Source: an uncultured Pseudomonadales bacterium (GTDB taxonomy: Bacteria; Pseudomonadota; Gammaproteobacteria; Pseudomonadales; Pseudohongiellaceae). Taken from it: a stretch of DNA of 64,000 nt. The stretch covers positions 248,001 through 312,000 of the forward strand of contig CASIAB010000002.1 in the NCBI GenBank assembly GCA_949372635.1. The letters run 5' to 3'. Shown here piece by piece: positions 8,348 to 16,287 of the stretch. Every line of letters begins with the position of its first letter. Within the stretch, counting starts at the first letter, position 1. Both the position numbers and the translations under genes were made by a program. Below the pieces are notes generated by a model. That model saw only the letters and a program-made list of their open reading frames with translations, was not told where the DNA came from and made no database searches.

Positions 8348-8836
8348 TTAGCTCGCCGCCTTCGCCTTGGCACGAATTTCATTAAGATACTTAATAAGAG
8401 TCAGAGTTTCTTCCGGGTCCATTCTTCCTACAGGAGAATTACTGTAGGTATCAAACATCACCTTGCCGCTTTTAGAGAGAACAAACTCCGAGGGTTGAAT
8501 ATGGTCTCTTCGCTCTTCCCACCATGCACCGATAGAGTCACCATCAGCGCGAGTCATTCCGTAGGCAAGCGGATAACCCAGTCCAGCGGCAATATCGGTG
8601 AGTTTCTCTTCAGGATCGACCGTACCGGCTATTATCGATACTCTCTGTTCTTCGAACGCAGCACGGCGTTCTTCAAAGCCAGCCAGTAGCCGGCGGCAGT
8701 AAGGTCACCAATGACCGCGAAAGAACAACACTACGGTCATGGGGGATTCAAGGTCATCTGGAAGCGAAAGCGAGCCGCCACCAACGAGTTGCAGTTGCAT
8801 GCTCGGAAACAAATCATCAGGATTTAGTGTGTTCAT
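8348..8836 (-). CDS. Candidate selenoprotein: peroxiredoxin-like (AhpC/TSA) with in-frame UGA (Sec44)
   Basis: Thioredoxin-fold peroxidase-like protein of 162 residues if UGA at 8707..8705 is read as selenocysteine. Both sides are in one frame and form one domain: LFFRGHW-U44-PY-C47-RRLLAGFEERR before the UGA site and after it, then a C-terminal FVLSKSGKVMFDTYSN section. Relatives carry Cys in the GHWCPYCRR motif, so the stop falls exactly on the peroxidatic residue, giving U-x-x-C. The UGA is followed by a hairpin of bacterial SECIS spacing (8694..8678). No other stop or frameshift interrupts the frame. The alternative is a nonsense-mutated pseudogene or a base error (TGC/TGT to TGA). Decoding requires selA, selB, selC and selD elsewhere in the genome. 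Confidence 0.75.
8678..8694 (-). promoter_or_regulatory. Candidate SECIS hairpin for Sec44
   Basis: Starting 11 nt after the UGA on the minus strand, GCCGGC pairs with GCUGGC (six pairs, one G-U) around loop UACUG. The loop G is 21 nt after the UGA, inside the usual 16-37 nt window for bacterial SECIS elements read by SelB. Structure was drawn by eye only. Confidence 0.5.
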
Positions 8837-8922
8837 AGGAAGTTCGCCAGTCAGTTATCTAGGTTCTAAATTAGCACAGGCTTAGGAAAGAGCAATCCAA
8901 GGACGCAACATAACCTTTGTCT

Positions 8923-8995
8923 CAAATTTACCTTTAGTAATTGGGTTAACCTACTATAACTATCAACCGCAGAGCCAGACCCTCCCCACCCCTAA
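8923..8995 (-). repeat. Local repeat, copy 3
   Basis: CAAATTTACCTTTAGTAATTG, GGTTAACC-TACTATAACTATC and GACCCTCCCCACCCC follow the same block order as copy 4 (9509-9572). It lies 87 bp upstream of the selenoprotein start, farther than in the other three gene-linked copies. Confidence 0.65.
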
Positions 8996-9013
8996 AATCA
9001 GGGCTTACGAACC

Positions 9014-9496
9014 TCAGTCGCGTTGTTCAAAATTTCGAGTAGTCACCAAACCAGTTGCGCATAATGTTTCAATTCCGTTACTTATCGCAAATACTTCAGC
9101 CTTCCCGACCGAAACAGATTTGCCCGATGACACAGCGTGCCCACGAGCGATAAATGCTTCTCCCGATGCTGGGGCTACAATTTTTGTTGTGAAGTCGATA
9201 GTAGAAAATGCCCAGCCAGAAGGCAGCCTGGTTCCGATAGCGCTGCAAGCTGCTATATCCATTAGCATGCCCACAGGGCCTGCTTGAAAAAAACCTTTAG
9301 CAAAGGAAAGTTCTTCTCTATATGGAATCACTATCTCCACAAAACCAAGTTCAATTTTGGTGAATCTCATCCCAATAAATTTCACTATTGGCATTTTAAG
9401 TACCAAATCTTCAATTGCTTCTTTAAAATTGGGGTTCTTGGGCATCTCTACCATTTGTACTTCCTTGCTTCCGATTTCAAATTCAATTCCAGCCAT
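9014..9496 (-). CDS. PaaI-type hotdog thioesterase
   Basis: 160 residues from ATG 9496 (AAAGGGAA directly upstream); upstream in-frame starts would place coding sequence inside the repeats. The hotdog fold is indicated by QAGPVGMLMDIAACSAIG, the helix that carries the active-site acidic residue in PaaI-like acyl-CoA thioesterases, followed by AFSTIDFTTKIVAPASGE and a beta strand pattern GHAVSSGKSVSVGKAEVF. It probably hydrolyses an acyl- or aryl-acyl-CoA in the cytoplasm; the substrate is unknown. It is the farthest upstream member of the small-gene block and is preceded by copies 4 and 5 of the repeat. Confidence 0.82.
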   Translation of the reverse strand: MAGIEFEIGSKEVQMVEMPKNPNFKEAIEDLVLKMPIVKFIGMRFTKIELGFVEIVIPYREELSFAKGFFQAGPVGMLMDIAACSAIGTRLPSGWAFSTIDFTTKIVAPASGEAFIARGHAVSSGKSVSVGKAEVFAISNGIETLCATGLVTTRNFEQRD

Positions 9497-9508
9497 TTCC
9501 CTTTTTTT

Positions 9509-9572
9509 CAAATTCACCTTTTGTAAGTGGGTTAGCCCTACTATTAACTTAAGAACGAGACCCTCCCGCCCC
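9509..9572 (-). repeat. Local repeat, copy 4
   Basis: CAAATTCACCTTTTGTAAGTG, GGTTAGCC-CTACTATTAACTT and GACCCTCCCGCCCC match copy 3 closely and the first halves of copies 1, 2 and 5. It starts 13 bp upstream of the thioesterase start and directly abuts copy 5. Confidence 0.65.
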
Positions 9573-9578
9573 ATCTCT

Positions 9579-9700
9579 AAAATTGGCTCAAGCAAGTGTA
9601 GGCAGTAACTATAACCATAAGCTGTGTGCGAAAGTACCCCCCGTTCCTCAAATAAGCCCCCTTAGGCTGCAGACGGCAGATGTAATGGCAGTTGAGGCTT
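9579..9700 (-). repeat. Local repeat, copy 5 (long form)
   Basis: About 122 bp, a near-duplicate of copy 1, differing at scattered positions. No gene start follows it directly except through copy 4, so it marks the outer end of the block, where a cassette may have been lost. Confidence 0.75.
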
Positions 9701-9926
9701 GCGGGGGTATTGGTTGATTAGATGGTCTTAGCGAACTAGTCCCCGCTTAAAGAAGGGGAGGTTACGTACAACTAGTTACAGGATTGCTTCGATTAAAGCT
9801 GAATGACAGTGAGGAGGACCTATTTACCGCTTTTAGAGGTCTCTTGTTGAGTCCTATACGATAACCATACATACAACTGCTTCATATTTTTATGTAAGTT
9901 ACTGATATGAATGGTGCTTCGGGGTT

Positions 9927-9941
9927 ACCCCTGGGCACCAT
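9927..9941 (+). repeat. 15-bp direct repeat, right copy (tRNA-Phe 3' end)
   Basis: ACCCCTGGGCACCAT, identical to 6317-6331. Upstream sequence is not tRNA-like beyond a few bases, but a terminator follows at the normal distance for a tRNA gene. This fits the side of an insertion that kept the original downstream region. Confidence 0.7.
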
Positions 9942-9950
9942 AGATATAAC

Positions 9951-9974
9951 AGCCTCGCAAAGCAGGGCTTTTTT
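9951..9974 (+). terminator. tRNA-type intrinsic terminator
   Basis: AGCC-TCGC-AAA-GCAG-GGCT forms a stem with one mismatch, followed by TTTTTT. It sits 10 bp after the CCA of the right tRNA-Phe fragment, the usual place for a tRNA transcript terminator. Confidence 0.6.
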
Positions 9975-10199
9975 ATGCATTGGATTTAGGGGAAGGATAA
10001 GAATCACAATCTGGTTCGACCAACTGCGAAGCCGTTAGCAACACGCGCAGCGCGCAAAGCCCGTAGGGGATAAATAGCCCTAAGGCTATTTGGATTCTTT
10101 CGTCCCGACGAGCAGTCACCTCGCTCCCGATACTACTGTATATTTACTCTGCCTTTATTTATATTCACGGCACTTATCCTTTGGGAAAGGCTTTAAAAG

Positions 10200-10418
10200 A
10201 TGTTTGATCCAGCGAATCTCCAGAAGATTGCCACTCTAAAAATGCCCTTCGGTAAGTACAAGGGCAGAACTCTGATTGAATTGCCAGAACCCTATCTTGT
10301 CTGGTTTGCCAGGCAGGGATTTCCACAAGGCCAAATCGGCGAATTGCTTCAACTAACTTATGAAATTAAAGTGAATGGGTTAGAAAAACTAATTTATCCA
10401 TTGCAGAGGAAGTGGTGA
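10200..10418 (+). CDS. DUF3820 protein
   Basis: 72-residue soluble protein matching DUF3820, related to a small Pseudomonas protein described as a quorum-sensing-regulated virulence factor. The core pattern is MPFGKYKGRTLIELPEPYLVWFARQGFPQG near residues 15-44, given here only in part: FGKYKG, LPEPYL and WFARQGFP are the conserved pieces. Length is normal, and the TGA after the final Trp is a true end because relatives stop there too. A purine-rich AAAGGC lies upstream of ATG. Molecular role is not known. Confidence 0.82.
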   Translation: MFDPANLQKIATLKMPFGKYKGRTLIELPEPYLVWFARQGFPQGQIGELLQLTYEIKVNGLEKLIYPLQRKW

Positions 10419-10585
10419 AGGACTAAGGGCATTAATAATATAAACCAACGCTCGAAAGGAAATTCCCATAAGTTATGGAGTTGTCAGAGCCCCTTGTGAC
10501 TCCTCACCCACATTCAATTACTCAATGGCTGAATAGTTATCTAGTGTGATAACCTCTTTCGATACACCTACCCTGAAATAGAATT

Positions 10586-11314
10586 ATGGGAACCGCAATA
10601 AAACAACTTCTAGCCATTATCGTGATCGCACTGTTGTGCAGTTCCGCCAACAGCCAGAATATCAGCGAACTGCAACGAGCCATGACCAACTCCAGTAGAC
10701 CAGCCCAAGACAAAACACGAGACCCGATTCGTAAAGCTCCCAAGATCTTACAATTTATGGGAGTGAAAGAGGGAAACACGGTTCTGGACGTAATTGCGAT
10801 GGGCGGTTGGTATACTGAAGTGCTTTCCTACGCAGTAGGCGAAAACGGCAAAGTGTATATGCAAAATAACCCCATTCCAATCACAGAGAGAAGTGCAGAT
10901 GAAAGGAACGAACGTTTGAGTCGACTCTCCAATGTCGAAAATTGGATAGGAGCAATTACCGACATTCCTCCAAATTCAATCGATTTCACAATGACTGCTT
11001 TGAATTTTCATGATGTCTATAATCGCTCTGCAGATGATGCTGACACCATGCTTAAAGATATCCTTGATGCTTTGAAACCCGGGGGAATCTTAGCTGTATT
11101 GGATCACGAAGGTACTGAAGGTGCGGACAACCCAACGCTTCATCGAATAGCTTTTGAGGATGCGGTTAAAGCTGCCTTAAATGCTGGATTCGTGCTGGTG
11201 GGCACAAGTGATCTTCTCGAAAATCCAGATGACGATCATACACTGGGACCATTTGATCCAAGCCTACAAAGGCGCACGGATCGCTTCGTACTTAAATTAG
11301 AGAAGCCTAGATAG
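10586..11314 (+). CDS. Exported class I methyltransferase-like protein (COG4798 type)
   Basis: 242 residues with a Sec signal peptide (hydrophobic residues about 6-20, cleavage near ANS-Q). The mature part has the Rossmann methyltransferase layout: NTVLDVIAMGGWYTEVL (motif I, here D-V-I-A-M-G-G), GKVYMQNN, PNSIDFTMTALNFHDVY and LKPGGILAVLDH. COG4798 proteins are predicted SAM methyltransferases, yet SAM is not expected outside the cytoplasm, so the reaction is doubtful. A paralogue with the same layout is at 51302-52063. The gene stands alone. Confidence 0.78.
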   Translation: MGTAIKQLLAIIVIALLCSSANSQNISELQRAMTNSSRPAQDKTRDPIRKAPKILQFMGVKEGNTVLDVIAMGGWYTEVLSYAVGENGKVYMQNNPIPITERSADERNERLSRLSNVENWIGAITDIPPNSIDFTMTALNFHDVYNRSADDADTMLKDILDALKPGGILAVLDHEGTEGADNPTLHRIAFEDAVKAALNAGFVLVGTSDLLENPDDDHTLGPFDPSLQRRTDRFVLKLEKPR

Positions 11315-11508
11315 AAATTTTCTTCTTGGTCAGCGTTATGCTTAAGGTTCGTTATCCTATTGAACTCACGCCTTAATACATAGCACACTTCTTAGCACAC
11401 TCTAATTTATATATTTTAACTCATTGATTTATATTAGACTAAATCAGGCCAAAGCCTCTTTGGACTATTGACTCGCTCGTCCTAACCTCGAGCTGCTCCT
11501 ATTTAATA

Positions 11509-12480
11509 TTATTGCATCCCTGCGAAGCGATCGTTAATGATTGACGTAGCTTCATTCATGATTCGATCCATAAGTTCTTGCACTGAAGGGATGTCATTGA
11601 TCAAGCCAGCAACCATGCCACAAGACCAAGCTCCACGATCAACCTCTCCGTCCAGCATCACTTTTGGATAGACGCCGGCTACCTCAGATGCAATATCCTC
11701 AAACTTGATGTCCTTCCCTAACGCTGCTTCTTTTTCCAACAATCGTTCGACGGCAGAATTGGTAAGCACGCGCTCGGTATTGCGCAGCGGTCGCATGACC
11801 AATCGCGTGTCGAGCTCTGTAGCTGCAAGCAATGCCTGTTTTACATTGTCATGCACCGGTGCTTCTTTGGTGGCTATAAAGCGCGTACCCATGTTCATGC
11901 CTTCGGCGCCCATGGCCAACGATGCAACCAAGGACCGTCCGTCGGCCATTCCGCCCGATGAAACAAAAGGAATTTCTAATTCATCGGCAGCACGGGGCAG
12001 TAGTATAAAATTGGGAATATCATCTTCACCAGGATGGCCGCCGCACTCAAAACCATCGACGGAAACGGCATCACAGCCAATGTCTTGAGCCTTGAGGGCG
12101 TGCCTAACTGAGGTGCATTTGTGAATGACCTTTATGTTGTTCTCTTTCAATATGGGCAACCACTTTTTGGGGTTATTCCCTGCAGTCTCAACAACCTTGA
12201 TCCCCTTGCCTATAAGGACATCAACGAGTCCGGGATAGTCAGGCGGCGTGAGCGATGGCAGGAAGGTAAGGTTCACGCCAAAAGGTTTATCAGTGAGCGC
12301 CTTGCATTTGTCTATTTCATTACCAAGCTTCTCAGGAGTACCTAGCGTTAAAGCAGTAATTATCCCCAGACCACCTGAATTAGATACCGCTGCCGCTAAT
12401 TCAGCGAAGCCCACATAATGCATTCCGCCTTGTATGATCGGATGCTCGATACCCAACAATTTAGTTATTTTAGTTTCCAT
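11509..12480 (-). CDS. Nitronate monooxygenase / 2-nitropropane dioxygenase family
   Basis: 323-residue FMN TIM-barrel oxidoreductase. Motifs include GIEHPIIQGGM at the N-terminus, the conserved HKCTSVRHA and DGFECGGHPGEDD (with the catalytic-region His), SGGMADGRSL and GAEGMNMGTRF for FMN phosphate binding. Family members oxidise nitronates or act as enoyl-reductase-like flavoproteins. It is the last gene of the minus-strand run that starts at the DUF2306 gene; the neighbouring CaiB, GST and SDR genes suggest a shared catabolic or detoxification route whose substrate is unknown. Confidence 0.9.
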   Translation of the reverse strand: METKITKLLGIEHPIIQGGMHYVGFAELAAAVSNSGGLGIITALTLGTPEKLGNEIDKCKALTDKPFGVNLTFLPSLTPPDYPGLVDVLIGKGIKVVETAGNNPKKWLPILKENNIKVIHKCTSVRHALKAQDIGCDAVSVDGFECGGHPGEDDIPNFILLPRAADELEIPFVSSGGMADGRSLVASLAMGAEGMNMGTRFIATKEAPVHDNVKQALLAATELDTRLVMRPLRNTERVLTNSAVERLLEKEAALGKDIKFEDIASEVAGVYPKVMLDGEVDRGAWSCGMVAGLINDIPSVQELMDRIMNEATSIINDRFAGMQ

Positions 12481-12607
12481 AGCTTTCTAACCTGCCCTCT
12501 GGTGTTTTTGTTTGTCTTGCTGTGTGTATGTTGATTATTCCGTTTTCAGCAGAACCCGCAAAAATACGTCGCAGAACGTATGGGATCTCAGCCATTTACT
12601 TTCCGCA

Positions 12608-13795
12608 CTATTCTGCTTGACGCACTACATTAGCGTCAATTAACTCATTGCTTTCACTCTCGCTATAACCCAGTTCGACAAGTATCTCCAGGCTATGCTG
12701 CCCTAATTTAGGTGCCGGCAATCTAAGAGTACTTTGTGTTAATTGAAATTGCGCGGCTGGAATAGCTTGACGTACCTCGCCAAAGCCGTCGATATCCTGC
12801 CGGCTGACTGTACCGCCCTCCACTAGCTGAGGATGGTCCAATAATTCCTGCCTGCTGAGTATGGGAGCGCAGGGCACATCGTTAGAATCCAGTACTTCTA
12901 GCAAATCCTGAGTGCTGTGTTTTGATAATTCGGCACCGGCTATTTCTCGTCTCACTGTTATATTTTGACGGCGGGCCATCGCTGTAGCGAAGCGCTCGTC
13001 AGCAATGAGTTCCGGACGCTGCACTGCGTTACAAAATCCTTCCCATTCCTTATCAGAGACGGTGCTCATAGTAATATAACCATCACGGCTCTCATAGATC
13101 AGGTCGATTGAGGAGAATGATTTCTTGTGATCAGCCTCCTTTTCGGCGAAGGTGAGTCCGCTCATTCCCTCCGGCCAAAAGAAGGCCACAGTCGCATCCA
13201 GCATGGACAGCTTGATATGTTGACCTTCGCCCTTCCTCTCTCGATGAAACAGCGCGCTTGAAATAGCCTGGGCTGCAGTTAAGGCGGAAATTTTATCGGC
13301 GATGATGATGCGAAACATACCCGGCCGGCCAGTTTCTCGATTTGCTTGAATGTCCGCAGCGCCCGAAAGGCCCTGAATAATCGGATCATAAACTCGCTTG
13401 TGAGCGTAGGGACCTTTTTCACCAAAGCCGCTAATGGATACAAAAATTATTTCTGCATTGCGCTTTCTGACTTTTTCTTCAGCAAAACCCATTCTCTCGA
13501 TGGCGCCCGGACGAAAATTCTGCAGTAGAACATCAGCATCATCGATAAGCTTCCAAAGCACTTCCTTGCCGGCATCGCTTTTTAAATCAATGGCGAGAGA
13601 TTTCTTGTTGCGATTGCAGGAGTAAAAGGTTGCTGTAACATCATTGTGTTGCTCGCCCAAATGCCTCAACTGCTCTCCATGGGTGGGTTCGACTTTGATG
13701 ACGTCAGCGCCCTGATCCCCCAGCATCATGGCAGCCACCGGCCCCGATACCATGCTAGTTAAATCTAGTACTTTAATACCCTGCAAAGGTCCCAT
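12608..13795 (-). CDS. CaiB/BaiF family III CoA-transferase
   Basis: 395-residue cytoplasmic enzyme that moves CoA between carboxylic acids through an aspartyl thioester intermediate. The N-terminal GIKVLDLTSMVSGPVAAMMLGDQGADVIKVE and the following NKKSLAIDLKS region are characteristic; the probable nucleophile Asp lies in FRIIIADK, at the family position. Length is normal. It lies 29 bp upstream in order from the GST stop, in the same direction, so the two are probably co-transcribed. The acyl substrate cannot be named. Confidence 0.9.
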   Translation of the reverse strand: MGPLQGIKVLDLTSMVSGPVAAMMLGDQGADVIKVEPTHGEQLRHLGEQHNDVTATFYSCNRNKKSLAIDLKSDAGKEVLWKLIDDADVLLQNFRPGAIERMGFAEEKVRKRNAEIIFVSISGFGEKGPYAHKRVYDPIIQGLSGAADIQANRETGRPGMFRIIIADKISALTAAQAISSALFHRERKGEGQHIKLSMLDATVAFFWPEGMSGLTFAEKEADHKKSFSSIDLIYESRDGYITMSTVSDKEWEGFCNAVQRPELIADERFATAMARRQNITVRREIAGAELSKHSTQDLLEVLDSNDVPCAPILSRQELLDHPQLVEGGTVSRQDIDGFGEVRQAIPAAQFQLTQSTLRLPAPKLGQHSLEILVELGYSESESNELIDANVVRQAE

Positions 13796-13824
13796 TAAAT
13801 TTGCCTTTCCTCTCGTATTGTTAA

Positions 13825-14457
13825 CTACAGAGTGTTCTGTGCCTTAGCTGCTTGATAGCATTCTCTTGCAAGCATGCGCTGCAAATAGCTTTTCAAGCTC
13901 TCGGACAAGCCGATGCCGCTCGACTCTGCCCAAACTAGGCAAGTAGTCAGAAAAACATCAGCAACCCCAAACTTGTTATTGACTAGGTACTGAGTCTCTC
14001 GCAAGTGCGTATCGGCAACAGCCACTTGCTTCTGAAAATACTGTTTTGCCGCGGTGATAGCAGTTGGTGCTTCGCCATAGATGGCCGCCAGTGCTCCGTG
14101 GCGTCTCAAGATATACAGACTCGTCTCGTCCAGTTCACCGTAAATGAAACTAAGCCATTCATCTTCCTTCGCCTGCTCTTCAATAGAAGCCGGCGGCGCC
14201 ATTGTGGCTGTTGTCCCATAACGATTAACCAGGTAGCGACTAATCGCGACGCTTTCCGATAACTGCAAGCTACCATCTTCAAGAAAAGGAATTTTTTGCT
14301 TGGGATTTAACTCTGTATAGCTTTCGGTTTGAGTTTCACCAGTTCTAGGCCCAATTGGTATCAATGCATAACTAAGGCCTAGTTCTTCCGCGACCCAGAT
14401 CGGTCGAATGGTGCGACTGGTCCCGGCACCCCAAAGCGTAATTTGTGCTCCGCTCAT
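13825..14457 (-). CDS. Glutathione S-transferase family protein
   Basis: 210 residues with an N-terminal thioredoxin-fold domain (residues about 5-85: GAGTSRTIRPIWVAEELGL, then the glutathione-binding NPKQKIPFLEDG and QLSESVAISRYL) and an all-helical C-terminal domain (about 95-205). The Ser/Thr near residue 14 is the likely thiol-activating residue. It probably conjugates or isomerises an electrophile using glutathione, in keeping with the surrounding SDR and CoA-transferase genes. Confidence 0.88.
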   Translation of the reverse strand: MSGAQITLWGAGTSRTIRPIWVAEELGLSYALIPIGPRTGETQTESYTELNPKQKIPFLEDGSLQLSESVAISRYLVNRYGTTATMAPPASIEEQAKEDEWLSFIYGELDETSLYILRRHGALAAIYGEAPTAITAAKQYFQKQVAVADTHLRETQYLVNNKFGVADVFLTTCLVWAESSGIGLSESLKSYLQRMLARECYQAAKAQNTL

Positions 14458-14573
14458 AATGTGGCTTCTAAATAATTGGCTTGCGATAGGCTATTCGTTA
14501 AATAGCACCAAACTCATAATGCCAGAATCGTCACGGTTTTTCGATTCTGATGTACCAAATTCTGACGCAAGAC

Positions 14574-15338
14574 TTAATGATTCCACCACGCAAGATCCGA
14601 GAACGCTCGAAGATCCAATTCGTGTGTCCAAACTGACCGGTGTTGCTGATGCAGGTGGAGGTAAGTATCCGCGATTTTCTCCGGCAGCATCAAGCCATCG
14701 TGCTCCATGCCTTTCTCTTGCCGTAATTGTTGAAATTTTTCAGCACCCATCATTTTCCCCAGCGTATCTGGCGCATCAACAGAGCCATCAATGACGATGT
14801 GGGCCAAATGAATACCTTTACTGGCATATTCTGCATTTAAGGACTGGCAAAGCATACGTCGCCCAGCCATAGCCGCAGCATGCGAATGCTGTTGGGCATT
14901 GCCACGAACAGCTGCAGTGGATGAAGTGACCAACAGTGTACCTCTGCCGCGTTTTTCCATGAGTGGGAACAGTGTGGATGCAGTTCTAAATAGGGCAAAT
15001 GTTGCCATCTTCCAACCTAGTTCGAACACTTTATATGAAGTATCTTGAAGAGAACGATTGCCGATTTGCGCACCAAGATTAAAGACTACTACTTCTATCG
15101 GTCCGATCTGAGATTCTACTTCCGCTATACGTTCTTCAATACTGCCTTCATCCACAGCATTCAAGAGAAACCCCGACGCCTCTCCGCCATTTTCATTTAT
15201 CTGCGAAACCAGTTTATTTAGGCCCGCTTCATCACTGCGCCGACACAGTACCGAGTGATAACCTTCCTGAGCAAAGCGCTTGCCAACTGTGCCGCCAATT
15301 CCAGCACCCGCTCCGATAACCAAACAAACTGGCTTCAT
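14574..15338 (-). CDS. SDR-family protein lacking the YxxxK pair
   Basis: 254 residues with a Rossmann nucleotide-binding start (VIGAGAGIGGTVGKRF, TGxxxGxG variant) and an N-L-G-A motif near 87-90. Ser140 is in place, but the catalytic Tyr and Lys positions are His153 and Met157 (HAAAM), so ordinary SDR oxidoreductase chemistry is unlikely. The protein may bind a nucleotide or use another mechanism. It sits 55 bp downstream of the DUF2306 gene and upstream of the GST gene, all on the minus strand, in the likely HxlR regulon. Confidence 0.85.
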   Translation of the reverse strand: MKPVCLVIGAGAGIGGTVGKRFAQEGYHSVLCRRSDEAGLNKLVSQINENGGEASGFLLNAVDEGSIEERIAEVESQIGPIEVVVFNLGAQIGNRSLQDTSYKVFELGWKMATFALFRTASTLFPLMEKRGRGTLLVTSSTAAVRGNAQQHSHAAAMAGRRMLCQSLNAEYASKGIHLAHIVIDGSVDAPDTLGKMMGAEKFQQLRQEKGMEHDGLMLPEKIADTYLHLHQQHRSVWTHELDLRAFSDLAWWNH

Positions 15339-15393
15339 AGCTTACTCCTTTATTTGTCGCTATTTCCCTTTAGCTCAATTGCAAACACTTTAA

Positions 15394-16173
15394 TCAAGAC
15401 GCCGTTCTCCTATCGAGATCTTTCCAGTGCCGATGACCCCTGCCAGGAGTTTTAGTCAAAGCGATCCAATATTCAGCAACAACAATATTGATAATCATGC
15501 CAGCAATCATAGCGGGCGCAAACATGGGTTCTCGACCTATTCCCGTAAACACGGTGAGGACTATCATTAATACTCTCTGCGTCGCCACACCCAACATCAA
15601 CGCAAAAGTTCGGATCATCCACTCTCTGTGTTCGCCAAAATTACGTGCCCGGATATTGCTATAAGCCTTGTACAAGCAGAATAATGTGTAAGGGCCAATA
15701 ATAGCGTTGATACCGGTTTGCAGCAGCCCAAACCCCTGATGACCTGTAAACGGCCAAACGACTCCAAAGAATGCTCCTGTGAATCCAGCTACCGCACCAC
15801 TAATCATCCAAGCTCTACCGGACCAGCGATGAAAGCCAATAAATCGTTTACGAATACTCGTCATGAACTGAAAAGGTGCGAAGACATAGACGATAAGTCC
15901 AAATAGCAAGTGAACCCCAGCAACGAAATAGTGCTGAATATAACGAATATCAAAATTACTGACCCCATTTCCAATATTGACTACCTCCCTTGAAAATTCA
16001 CTATTTAGAAGTACAACCCGACTGACCAAGGAGCTTAAACCGACGAATAGCAGAAGCAACACAACGGTCCAGCCAACTATGTCTAGCATTTTTCGCATTT
16101 TTCGGCGTATAGGCGTATTGAAATCATGGTGCTCAGCTCTTGCCGGAAGCTCTGCAATTGACATATCGACCAT
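15394..16173 (-). CDS. DUF2306 multi-pass membrane protein
   Basis: 259 residues, about six to seven transmembrane helices starting near residue 32. The conserved histidine/arginine motifs of DUF2306 are visible: FHRWSGRAW (about 128-136), TGHQGF and FGEHREWMIRTFALM. These could bind heme or quinone, but no activity is established. The gene has a palindromic ACTTG-N7-CAAGT site 66 bp upstream of its start, shared with the neighbouring hxlR gene, and it leads the minus-strand run to the SDR, GST, CaiB and NMO genes. Confidence 0.82.
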   Translation of the reverse strand: MVDMSIAELPARAEHHDFNTPIRRKMRKMLDIVGWTVVLLLLFVGLSSLVSRVVLLNSEFSREVVNIGNGVSNFDIRYIQHYFVAGVHLLFGLIVYVFAPFQFMTSIRKRFIGFHRWSGRAWMISGAVAGFTGAFFGVVWPFTGHQGFGLLQTGINAIIGPYTLFCLYKAYSNIRARNFGEHREWMIRTFALMLGVATQRVLMIVLTVFTGIGREPMFAPAMIAGMIINIVVAEYWIALTKTPGRGHRHWKDLDRRTAS

Positions 16174-16238
16174 AAAAATTTCCTTAATTATTAAATTACT
16201 AGACCCGTAAGGATCATTTATACTGGCCCCAGCATGTC

Positions 16239-16255
16239 ACTTGCATTATGCAAGT
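16239..16255. promoter_or_regulatory. Probable HxlR operator upstream of DUF2306 gene
   Basis: ACTTG-CATTATG-CAAGT within the larger palindrome CACTTGCA-TTA-TGCAAGTG. The same ACTTG-N7-CAAGT pattern occurs at 16671-16687, upstream of hxlR. Two copies of one palindrome around a dimeric HTH regulator gene strongly suggest its binding sites. Confidence 0.65.
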
Positions 16256-16287
16256 GTCTAACGTAACCGTGTTTAAAACAGTGATGC

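Larger units (their letters stand above)
9497..10199. other. Gene-free stretch with repeats, tRNA-Phe tail and hairpins
   Basis: Contains repeat copies 4 and 5, the right copy of the tRNA-Phe 15-mer, a tRNA-type terminator (9951-9974) and a perfect inverted repeat AAATAGCC-CTAA-GGCTATTT (10072-10091). No coding frame is supported. Confidence 0.7.

Noticed and set aside
7570..9700. Integron attC sites in the cassette-like block
   Set aside because: No RYYYAAC/GTTRRRY pair in the right order was found in any copy, and there is no integrase gene. The TTAGCCCCC/GGGGGCTAA hairpin has the core halves in the wrong order.
10416..10418. TGA after Trp in the DUF3820 gene as another selenocysteine codon
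   Set aside because: Relatives end at this position and no coherent sequence follows in frame.
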